Below, piece by piece: positions 1-5,548 of a stretch of 6,909 nt of DNA. A model generated the notes under the pieces. It did no database searches, was not told where the DNA came from, and saw only the letters and a list, made by a program, of their open reading frames with translations. How positions within the stretch are numbered: position 1 is the first letter of the stretch; every line of letters begins with the position of its first letter. This stretch comes from Alphaproteobacteria bacterium. GTDB lineage: Bacteria > Pseudomonadota > Alphaproteobacteria > Caulobacterales > Maricaulaceae. The stretch covers positions 1-6,909 of the forward strand of contig JAUIEH010000145.1 in the NCBI GenBank assembly GCA_030428405.1, written 5' to 3'. The translations under genes and the position numbers were made by a program.

Positions 1-4
1 GATC

Positions 5-601
5 TCAATCCTTGGCGCTTTGGGCCACTTCATATGAGGCCGCCTCGGTCACAATCCAGTCCAATCGCTGATCTGCCGGCCCCATCGGCACGCGCTCGAC
101 GCGATTGATCTCATAAGCAAGCCCGACCGCGATGACGGGGCCTTGCGCGCGAAGCGCTGCGAGCGTGCGGTCGTAATAGCCCCCGCCATAGCCAAGCCGG
201 CCGCCGAACAAGTCATAGGCGAGCAGCGGCGCGAGCACGAGATCGGGGCGAAGCTCGGCTGCGTCTTCGAGCGGCTCGAGCACGCCGAAACCGACCTTGC
301 GCAAGGGATCGCCAAACGAAAATGCGCGAAAGACGAGCGGCTGATCGCGTCCAACCATGCAGGGAAGCGCGAGCTGCGCGCCGCCATGCAGCAGCATCGA
401 CATGACGCCGCCCGGCTCGATTTCGTCATTGATGGGCGCATAGCCGGCGGCGACCGAAACGCCCTGGCTCATAAGCGCGCGCGGGAAGCGATAGGCCACA
501 GCCTCGCCGGCCTTCGACATCTGCCGCGCCTCGCGCGCGCGGCGCGTGCGCATCTCTTGGCGCAACTGCGCCTTGGCGTCGGTCAGAGCGTCATCGGTCA
601 T
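5..601 (-). CDS. 5-formyltetrahydrofolate cyclo-ligase (5,10-methenyltetrahydrofolate synthetase)
   Basis: A complete 198-residue protein, the usual length for this family. The enzyme uses ATP to convert 5-formyltetrahydrofolate to 5,10-methenyltetrahydrofolate in the cytosol, returning a storage folate to the one-carbon pool. The sequence shows the family's basic N-terminal helix (K10, R14, R18-R21), the YAPINDEIEP segment near residues 54-63, expected to contribute to the folate site, and the glycine-rich signature GRLGYGGGYYDR at 134-145, which is the nucleotide/phosphate-binding loop. The terminal DWIVTE at 181-186 also fits the family. The start is the ATG at 599-601; the only ribosome-binding sequence ahead of it is a weak AGGCG, so the start is less certain than the identity. 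The likely 6S RNA lies about 65 bp upstream on the same strand, matching the ssrS-ygfA (fau) pairing known from enterobacteria and many other proteobacteria. Co-transcription with 6S RNA is therefore plausible but inferred. Confidence 0.95.
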   Translation of the reverse strand: MTDDALTDAKAQLRQEMRTRRAREARQMSKAGEAVAYRFPRALMSQGVSVAAGYAPINDEIEPGGVMSMLLHGGAQLALPCMVGRDQPLVFRAFSFGDPLRKVGFGVLEPLEDAAELRPDLVLAPLLAYDLFGGRLGYGGGYYDRTLAALRAQGPVIAVGLAYEINRVERVPMGPADQRLDWIVTEAASYEVAQSAKD

Positions 602-667
602 GGATCGCGCCTAGCATGAGCGCAACCGCGCCGTCGCCCCTCGCCGGTTCTGGCATGAAGGAAAAGT

Positions 668-823
668 GGCGGCCCCGCATACGCCGTGGGTCTGATTATC
701 CCCGTCGACCTAGAGTACTAGGTGGGCGCCGCGTGATCGGGACCACGGTCCCGGCCAGAGGCAGCTCCCTTACGGAGATTTACGGTCGCCGGGATTATCT
801 CCCACACGCGCGCCGCAGCAACC
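668..823 (-). ncRNA. ssrS: 6S RNA (ssrS), alphaproteobacterial type
   Basis: Read on the minus strand, this stretch forms the expected 6S shape, a long imperfect hairpin with a central open region. The outer stem pairs GGCGG at 822-826 with CCGCC near 669-673, and GTGGG at 801-805 with CCCAC at 686-690. An apical stem is GGGACC/GGTCCC at 747-752 and 739-744. A further hairpin, ACCTAG-TACT-CTAGGT, lies at 708-723, followed by ACGGGGATAATCAG in the 3' part of the central region, which resembles my recollection of alphaproteobacterial 6S RNAs. A TTTT run at 662-665 follows the closing stem and could mark the 3' end. 6S RNA binds the housekeeping RNA polymerase holoenzyme by mimicking an open promoter and represses transcription in stationary phase. 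Position directly upstream of the cyclo-ligase gene on the same strand is the classic context. The ends are estimated to within several bases. I matched it by eye and memory, not by a covariance model. Confidence 0.77.
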
Positions 824-829
824 GCCGAG

Positions 830-835
830 ATAATA
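830..835 (-). promoter_or_regulatory. candidate -10 box of the 6S RNA promoter
   Basis: TATTAT on the minus strand lies 6-7 bases before the estimated 5' end of the 6S RNA, the right spacing for a housekeeping -10 element. I see no convincing -35 hexamer 16-18 bases further upstream; the sequence there is CCCAAGCG-like. The call rests on the -10 match and the position only. Confidence 0.4.
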
Positions 836-896
836 GATAGGGAGCGTCGCGGCGCTTGGGAAGCGATGCTTTCTCCCTGGCGCCGCTGAACGCCAT

Positions 897-933
897 GCGC
901 GCCGTCACATGCTGCAACTCAATGTGAGCGCGC
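897..933. repeat. imperfect inverted repeat / strong hairpin upstream of gap
   Basis: TCACAT at 905-910 is mirrored by ATGTGA at 922-927 around an 11-base loop. The stem is extended outward by GCGCGC at 897-902 pairing with GCGCGC at 928-933, leaving a 2-base bulge (CG, 903-904). This gives 12 base pairs in all. It has no following T-run, so it does not look like a simple terminator in either direction. It sits between the 6S RNA promoter region and gap, about 115 bp before the gap start. It could be a regulator-binding palindrome or a structured part of a gap leader. No ORF in this stretch is credible. Confidence 0.5.
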
Positions 934-1047
934 TTGGCGCCGCCGCCTTATGGACGAGAACGCGCGCGCGCGTGTAAGACGCGGCCAACATTTCCATCCT
1001 TGCGTCCCGACCCGCTCGGGGCGGCTCAATACATCAGGAGGCGCGCC

Positions 1048-2055
1048 ATGGCGGTTCGTGTCGCGATCAACGGCTTCGGCCGCATCGGTCGTTTGGTTTT
1101 GCGGTCCATCATCGAGCATGGCCGCGACGACATCGTCGTCGTCGGCATCAACGATCTGGGCCCGGTCGAGACCAATGCCCATTTGCTGCAATACGACTCC
1201 GTCCACGGACGCTTTCCCAAGACGGTCGGCGTCGACGGCGAGACCATCGACGCCGGCGCAGGCCCCATCCGCGTCACCGCCGAGCGCGACCCGACCAAGC
1301 TGCCCTGGGGCGAGCTCGACGTCGATGTGGCGCTGGAATGCACCGGCATCTTCGCTTCGCGCGACAAGGCGGCTGCGCATCTCGAAGCCGGCGCCAAGCG
1401 CGTGCTCGTTTCGGCGCCCGCCACCGGCGCGGACAAGACCATCGTCTACGGCGTCAATCACGACGCTTTGACCAAGGACGACCTCGTCGTCTCCAACGCC
1501 TCGTGCACGACCAATTGCCTGGCGCCCGTCGCCAAGGTCATCAATGATGCGGTCGGCATTGAGCGCGGCTATATGACGACGATCCACGCCTATACCGGCG
1601 ATCAGCCGACGCTCGACCGGCTGCACAAGGACCTCTATCGCGCCCGTTCGGCGGCGCAGTCCATGATCCCGACCTCGACGGGCGCTGCAAAAGCGGTGGG
1701 CCTGGTTCTGCCGGAGCTCAATGGCAAGCTCGACGGCTCCTCCATTCGCGTGCCGACGCCGAATGTCTCGGTCATCGACCTCGTGTTTGACGCCGCCAAA
1801 GCGACGAGTGCGGAAGAAATCAACAACGCCGTCATCGCCGCCGCCGACGGCCCGATGAAAGGCGTGCTCGGCTATAGTTCGGCGCCGCTCGTCTCCATGG
1901 ACTTCAACCACGACGCCCACTCCTCGACCTTCGCTCTGCCGCAGACGCAAGTCATCGACGGCAAGCTCGGCCGGGTCCTGTCCTGGTACGACAATGAATG
2001 GGGATTTGCGACGCGGATGAGCGATACGGCCATCGCCATGGCCAAGCTGATCTAG
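1048..2055 (+). CDS. gap: type I glyceraldehyde-3-phosphate dehydrogenase
   Basis: A complete 335-residue enzyme, the standard length. It reversibly converts glyceraldehyde 3-phosphate, NAD(P)+ and phosphate to 1,3-bisphosphoglycerate in the cytosol. It serves glycolysis and, in reverse, gluconeogenesis or the Calvin cycle. The N-terminal Rossmann fold begins INGFGRIGR (residues 7-15), with INDLG at 34-38 at the end of the second strand, where cofactor preference is set. The catalytic motif ASCTTNC (151-157) carries the nucleophile C153, and the partner histidine is H180 in TTIHAYT. PTSTGAAKA (208-216) and the C-terminal SWYDNEWGF (312-320) are also present. The ATG at 1048 was chosen over an open frame extending to 934 because the family starts here and AGGAG at 1036-1040 lies 7 bases upstream. 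I cannot tell NAD from NADP preference by eye. Unlike many alphaproteobacteria, gap is not immediately followed by pgk: a convergent flagellin-like gene intervenes, ending 20 bp beyond the gap stop. Confidence 0.98.
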   Translation: MAVRVAINGFGRIGRLVLRSIIEHGRDDIVVVGINDLGPVETNAHLLQYDSVHGRFPKTVGVDGETIDAGAGPIRVTAERDPTKLPWGELDVDVALECTGIFASRDKAAAHLEAGAKRVLVSAPATGADKTIVYGVNHDALTKDDLVVSNASCTTNCLAPVAKVINDAVGIERGYMTTIHAYTGDQPTLDRLHKDLYRARSAAQSMIPTSTGAAKAVGLVLPELNGKLDGSSIRVPTPNVSVIDLVFDAAKATSAEEINNAVIAAADGPMKGVLGYSSAPLVSMDFNHDAHSSTFALPQTQVIDGKLGRVLSWYDNEWGFATRMSDTAIAMAKLI

Positions 2056-2069
2056 GCGTGCGAACGCCT
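2054..2069. terminator. small hairpin in the gap/flagellin convergent gap
   Basis: AGGCGT (2054-2059), a GCGA loop and ACGCCT (2064-2069) form a perfect 6-bp stem with a GNRA-type tetraloop. It begins inside the gap stop codon and fills the 20-bp space between two convergent genes, so it could act as a shared terminator or 3'-end stabiliser. No T-run follows on either strand, so intrinsic termination is uncertain. Confidence 0.4.
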
Positions 2070-2480
2070 GTCGGCCTACGCCGCGAACAGGCTCAGCACG
2101 ATGCGCGGCGAAGCGTTGGAGATCTGAAGCGCTTGCAGGGCGAGCTGTTCGCGCACGTTCTGGGCTTCAAGCGCAGCCGAGGCGCGGCCGAGATCAGCGT
2201 CGACGAGCAGGCCGCGATGTTTGTCGGCGCGGTCCGCATTGGCGCCTTCGAGATCATAGACGATGTCGATCTGACGCGACGCCGTGCCGAGGCTCGCGCC
2301 GATCGTGTTGACCGCGTTGAGCATCTGCTCGATTTCGCCGATGAGCGCGATGAACTCGGCTGAGCCCGGCGTGCCGCCAGGCAGCGCGAGCCCGTCCGAG
2401 CCGCCCGGGATGAGCCCGCCCAGGTCTTCAAATCCGCCGGGCGGCGTCGGTGCGCTCGGCAAGGAAGGCGGCGCCACCGC

Positions 2481-2849
2481 GCCGTTGTGAACCGTCCCCG
2501 AGATGGAGCCGTTGACCGTGCCGAGAATGCGGCCATAGACCGTACCCGAAATATTTCCGGTCACGACGCCGACGATATCGCCATAGACGTCGCCGGAAAT
2601 ATTGCCGTTGACCGTGCCGACGACATCGCCGCCAATGACGCCGCTTCCCGTAATTTCTCCGTTCACGTTGCCGATAAGATCGCCGGTCACGGTCCCGTTG
2701 ATGTTGTGGTTGATTGTGCCCGTTACCGAACCGAACACCGTGCCGGTGAGATTGCCGCTGACATTGTCGTTGACGTCGCCGACGACGACGCCTGAGAGAT
2801 TGCCGTTGATGGGCGCATCGACATCGCCGAATGTCGTGCCGGTGAGATT
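2481..2849 (-). repeat. tandem 12-bp/48-bp coding repeat: tetrapeptide array in the flagellin central domain
   Basis: The encoded protein reads as successive four-residue units of the form [N/T/D/S]-[V/I/L]-x-G, about 30 in a row. Examples are NLTG, TVFG, SVTG, NISG, DVYG, DIVG, TVYG, RILG and TVNG. A higher 16-residue period is visible: units starting NLTG, NLSG, NLTG, NING, EITG, NISG, NISG and SISG recur every four tetrads. One two-residue insertion (SGVIGG) falls in the fifth unit. The DNA copies differ from each other in codons, so the array is old or diverged rather than a recent expansion. Regular small-hydrophobic-x-Gly spacing suggests a stacked beta structure exposed in the surface-facing variable region of the flagellin; that structure is inference. 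Several N-x-S/T triplets occur at regular positions. Confidence 0.88.
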
Positions 2850-3180
2850 GCCGTTGACCGGCTCGGTGATGCCGGCGCCGCCTCCGCCGCTCACGCCCGC
2901 CCCCGTCAGCGCGCCAAGCAGGTTATAGGCCTTGATCGGCGTATCGAAGCCGAGCGGCGCATATTCCGTCAGCGAACCATCGAGCATATTGGCGCCGCCG
3001 AATGAGGCTTCGCCGATGGTCGTGCGCATTTGATCGTAGAGCGCGTTGTACTGCGCCTTCAGCGCGCGCTTGGATGCGTCATCCAGCCCGTCATCCGCCA
3101 TCGCCACGGCGAGGCCCTTCAACTCGACCAGCAGATCGGAGACCACGCCGATGGCGGCGCCGGCGACGTCTACGACGCTG

Positions 3181-3188
3181 CGCGCGCG
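3181..3188 (-). other. CG dinucleotide tract at the flagellin frameshift
   Basis: Four CG units sit exactly where the two flagellin reading frames meet. With five units the codons read S-R-A-R-S and continue in the C-terminal frame without a gap in the flagellin alignment. With four units the frame is lost. Such a short tract is a weak slippage site, so phase variation is only one explanation. Confidence 0.6.
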
Positions 3189-3390
3189 ACAGACTGGTGA
3201 GCGTCGCATGCGATGAGAGCGCTTCGGATTTCAGATTTTGCGCAATGGCGTAGGCGCCGCCGTCAATCTTAGGCGACCAGACCCGCAACCCCGTGGCAAG
3301 CTCCGCGCGCACGGCGTCGCCTTGCACCCGCGCGCTCTCAAGCGCGTGGAGTGCGGCGTAATTCCGAGACGAGGCGCCGACGCCGATCAT

Positions 3391-3622
3391 CACTAGATAC
3401 GCTGGTCCATAAAAGGGTCACATCGGGCATCTACGCAAACACAACGCAATAGGTCTGATTTTCAGTAATGCGCGTTGACCGGCGGTCAATTTTCACCGTC
3501 AACAAATGCTTGCGCGCACGAAAATTCGCTTGAATTGCAACGCATGCGCGAGCAGTCATCGCGTTGCTACGCGCGCCCATTCCGGATACCCCTGCGCGAC
3601 ACGAAAATTGCGAGGTTTGAAC
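3391..3622. promoter_or_regulatory. divergent control region between the flagellin-like gene and pgk
   Basis: This 232-bp stretch separates the starts of two divergent genes and is visibly richer in A/T than its surroundings between about 3440 and 3540. It should hold the pgk operon promoter on the plus strand and any flagellin promoter on the minus strand. I could not identify a clean -35/-10 pair for either direction. The only clear structure is the palindrome at 3475-3489 with a further half-site at 3498-3503. No credible gene lies here. Confidence 0.5.
3475..3489. promoter_or_regulatory. palindromic operator candidate (LysR/CbbR-like) upstream of pgk
   Basis: TTGACCGGCGGTCAA is a perfect inverted repeat with 6-base arms and a 3-base centre. 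It contains TGA-N7-TCA, which fits the TNA-N7-TNA form described for CbbR sites and the general LysR T-N11-A rule. A further GTCAAC half-site lies at 3498-3503. The centre is about 140 bp before the pgk start. In Xanthobacter flavus, CbbR is known to control a gap-pgk operon, which makes the idea reasonable. The motif is degenerate, and no cbbR or RuBisCO gene is visible in the window. Confidence 0.35.
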
Positions 3623-4834
3623 ATGGCGTCCATCCGCCGGCTCGACGACGCCGATGTCGCGGGCAAACGGGTTCTGGTGCGGGTCGATTTCAATGCGCCG
3701 ATGCAGGACGGCCGCGTCACCGACGACACCAGGCTGCGCGCGGCCATTCCCACGATCGAAGCGCTGCGCGAGCGCGGCGCGAAGACGGTGCTGGTCTCCC
3801 ATTTCGGCCGCCCGAAGGGCAAAGTCGTCGCGGATATGAGCCTGGCGCCGATTGCGCCGACCTTGTCTGCGCTTTTGGGAACGACGGTCGCCTTCGCGGA
3901 TGACTGCATCGGCGAGACCGCCGCCGAGGCGGTCACTGCGCTTGAGCCCGGCGGCGTGCTTCTGCTCGAGAACACCCGGTTTCATTCGGGCGAGGAAGAA
4001 AACGACCCCGCCTTCGCGCGCGCTCTGGCGGCGAATGGCGACGTCTATGTCAATGACGCGTTTTCAGCGGCCCATCGCGCGCATGCTTCAACCGAGGGCG
4101 TGGCGCAATTGCTGCCCGCTTACGCCGGCCTCGCGCTGGCGCGCGAGCTGGACTATCTGACCAGCGCTCTGGGCGCTGCGCCGAACCGTCCGGTCGTGGC
4201 CATTGTCGGCGGCGCCAAGGTCTCCACCAAGATCGAGCTCCTGGGCAATCTCGTCTCGAAAGTCGACGTGCTCGCCATTGGCGGCGCCATGGCCAATACA
4301 TTTCTGGCCGCGCGCGGCGTCGAGATCGGCGCCAGCTACGCAGAGCGCGACCAGCTCGACACCGCGCGCGAGATCGAGACCAAGGCGCAAGCGGCCGGCT
4401 GCGAGCTCTACCTGCCCGTCGACGTCGTCGTCGCAGAGCGCTTCGAGGCCAATGCGCCTCACCGCACAACGGCCGTCGTCGACGTGAAAGCCAATGAGAT
4501 GATCCTCGATATCGGCTCGATGTCGGTCGATGAGATCGCCGAGCGCGTCAACGACGCGAATACGGTCGTCTGGAACGGTCCGATGGGCGCGTTCGAGATC
4601 GAGCCGTTCGACACCTCCACAGTCGAACTCGCCAAATTCGTCGCCAATCAGACCAAGGCCGACGCAGTCACTTCGGTCGCAGGCGGCGGCGACACCGTGG
4701 CCGCGCTGAACCATGCCGGCGCGGCGAAGGACTTCACCTTCGTCTCCACGGCCGGCGGCGCATTTCTGGAATGGCTTGAGGGTCGCGAGCTGCCCGGTGT
4801 CGAGGCGCTGAAAAACGCGGATGAGGTGGCGTAA
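3623..4834 (+). CDS. pgk: phosphoglycerate kinase
   Basis: A complete 403-residue enzyme of typical bacterial length. It transfers the acyl phosphate of 1,3-bisphosphoglycerate to ADP in glycolysis, and runs in reverse in gluconeogenesis and the Calvin cycle. The N-terminal substrate domain shows VRVDFNAP (19-26), SHFGRPKG (59-66), ENTRFHSGEE (116-125) and NDAFSAAHRAHAS (144-156). The C-terminal nucleotide domain shows GGAKVSTKI (196-204), NGPMGAFE (318-325), GGGDTVA (354-360) and STAGGAFLEWLEG (375-387). All expected catalytic and hinge motifs are intact. The ATG at 3623 was preferred to an open frame reaching back to 3506 because homologues start with this short lead-in and GAGG at 3612-3615 is 7 bases upstream. 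Its product-substrate partner Gap is encoded 1.6 kb upstream. Its TAA stop shares a base with the ATG of the following methyltransferase gene, so the two are very probably on one message. Confidence 0.98.
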   Translation: MASIRRLDDADVAGKRVLVRVDFNAPMQDGRVTDDTRLRAAIPTIEALRERGAKTVLVSHFGRPKGKVVADMSLAPIAPTLSALLGTTVAFADDCIGETAAEAVTALEPGGVLLLENTRFHSGEEENDPAFARALAANGDVYVNDAFSAAHRAHASTEGVAQLLPAYAGLALARELDYLTSALGAAPNRPVVAIVGGAKVSTKIELLGNLVSKVDVLAIGGAMANTFLAARGVEIGASYAERDQLDTAREIETKAQAAGCELYLPVDVVVAERFEANAPHRTTAVVDVKANEMILDIGSMSVDEIAERVNDANTVVWNGPMGAFEIEPFDTSTVELAKFVANQTKADAVTSVAGGGDTVAALNHAGAAKDFTFVSTAGGAFLEWLEGRELPGVEALKNADEVA

Positions 4835-5499
4835 TGTTATTCGGCAAAACCAAGACCGAGCGTCTGCGCGACTGGATGTTCGACAGCGATCCTTACGCAG
4901 AGTTCGACCGCGCAAGCGCGCCCGCCGATCCGCAGGGCTGGGGCTCGGACAAGCCGATATTTCGCACTGCGATCGAGGCGGTGCGGCCGAAAACGATCAT
5001 CGAGCTCGGCACGTGGAAGGGCATGAGCGCCATCCACATGGCCAAAATCTGTGAAGAACTCGGTCTCGAAACCGAGATCGTCTGCGTCGACACCTGGCTG
5101 GGGTCGCCGGAAAACTGGCTCGAACGCGAAGACGTCAACGGCTTCGCCTCGATGCGGCTGCATGCGGGTTTTCCAAGGCTTTACGATACATTCGTCGCGA
5201 ATGTTCTCGACGCCGGCGTTGAGCGCTACATCACCCCCTTCGCCAACACCACCGACAACGCCGCGGTTGTGTTCAAGAAGCTCGGATTCGCGTGTGATTT
5301 GTTATACGTGGACGCAGCCCATGAGACCGAGCCCGTCCTGAAGGATTTGCGCGCATTCACGCCGCTGGTCCGCAAAGGCGGCTGGGTCGTTGGAGATGAC
5401 TGGAAATGGGGCTCGGTGCGCAAAGCCGCCGAGACCTTTGCGAAAGAGCGCCGGGTGCAGCTTGAGCACGAGGCGAACAAATATTGGTTCCGCGTATAG
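4834..5499 (+). CDS. class I SAM-dependent methyltransferase, Methyltransf_24-like
   Basis: A complete 221-residue protein. The SAM-binding motif I is IIELGTWKGMSAIH (55-68). Strand 2 ends with the acidic residue D86 in VCVDTW, which should bind the ribose of SAM. DLLYVDAAHE (155-164) and GGWVVGDDW (182-190) complete a Rossmann-type methyltransferase core. D160, D188 and D189 could hold a metal, as in sugar and small-molecule O-methyltransferases such as the TylF/CmcI relatives; that is inference. The substrate is unknown. There is no signal peptide or membrane segment, so it is cytosolic. The ATG overlaps the pgk stop as TAATG, with GAGG at 4823-4826 inside the pgk end as its ribosome-binding site, which points to translational coupling. 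Only 49 bp separate it from the aldolase gene. A methyltransferase inside a glycolytic operon is not the standard arrangement. Sugar or cell-surface methylation is possible, but nothing here proves it. Confidence 0.87.
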   Translation: MLFGKTKTERLRDWMFDSDPYAEFDRASAPADPQGWGSDKPIFRTAIEAVRPKTIIELGTWKGMSAIHMAKICEELGLETEIVCVDTWLGSPENWLEREDVNGFASMRLHAGFPRLYDTFVANVLDAGVERYITPFANTTDNAAVVFKKLGFACDLLYVDAAHETEPVLKDLRAFTPLVRKGGWVVGDDWKWGSVRKAAETFAKERRVQLEHEANKYWFRV

Positions 5500-5548
5500 C
5501 CGCGAATAGCGCGCTGCGCGGGCGAGAAGGTTTGAGGGAGGCGGGGTG

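Larger units (their letters stand above)
2076..3390 (-). pseudogene. flagellin-like gene with a frameshift and a repeat-built central domain
   Basis: Two overlapping frames on the minus strand together make one flagellin. Frame A runs from ATG at 3388-3390 and gives about 70 residues with the flagellin N-terminal pattern, including ATGLRVWSPKIDGGAYAIAQ at 32-51. Frame B, from about 3179 down to the TAG at 2076, continues with VSDLLVELKGLAVAMADDGL and then IGEASFGGANMLDGS, matching the usual ILQRMRELAVQA and FNGQNLLDGS region. It ends with a flagellin C-terminal helix pair, including LGTASRQIDIVYDLEGANAD and the terminal NASPRIVLSLF. The frames meet at CGCGCGCG (3181-3188). Adding one CG, or removing one base, joins them into about 438 residues. 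As written, frame A runs on into an arginine-rich shadow and no full flagellin would be made. The middle domain is a tetrapeptide repeat (separate entry), followed by a Pro/Gly-rich linker at about 2361-2471. No good ribosome-binding site precedes the ATG; GTG at 3391-3393 is an alternative start. Flagellin forms the flagellar filament. No other flagellar gene is nearby, and decay, phase variation or sequence error are all possible. Confidence 0.8.

Noticed and set aside
616..840. Plus-strand 74-codon open frame between the cyclo-ligase gene and gap
   Set aside because: It covers the likely 6S RNA; its arginine-rich translation resembles no protein family I know.
934..1047. N-terminal extension of gap
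   Set aside because: The extension is arginine-rich and unlike GAPDH, while the ATG at 1048 has a good Shine-Dalgarno sequence at the right distance.
919..1950. Long 343-codon open frame antisense to gap
   Set aside because: It lies opposite a clear gap gene, has a low-complexity D/G/R-rich composition typical of GC-rich shadows, and shows no recognisable motif.
2481..2849. CRISPR array
   Set aside because: The repetition has a 12/48-bp period that keeps the protein frame, with no identical repeats and no unique spacers.
2487..2928. Plus-strand open frames across the flagellin repeats (2487-2795 and 2602-2928)
   Set aside because: They are the complementary reading of the 12-bp period, which carries over into every frame; the flagellin ends anchor the minus strand as the real one.
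3091..3179. Arginine-rich tail of the flagellin N-terminal frame as a real separate protein
   Set aside because: After 3181 the flagellin similarity moves to the other frame, so the arginine-rich tail is out-of-frame translation.
3506..3622. N-terminal extension of pgk
   Set aside because: Pgk homologues begin near the ATG at 3623, which has its own ribosome-binding site; the extra 39 residues are upstream control DNA.
4088..4915. 275-codon open frame antisense to pgk
   Set aside because: It mirrors the pgk coding frame and has no independent motif or ribosome-binding site that I can see.
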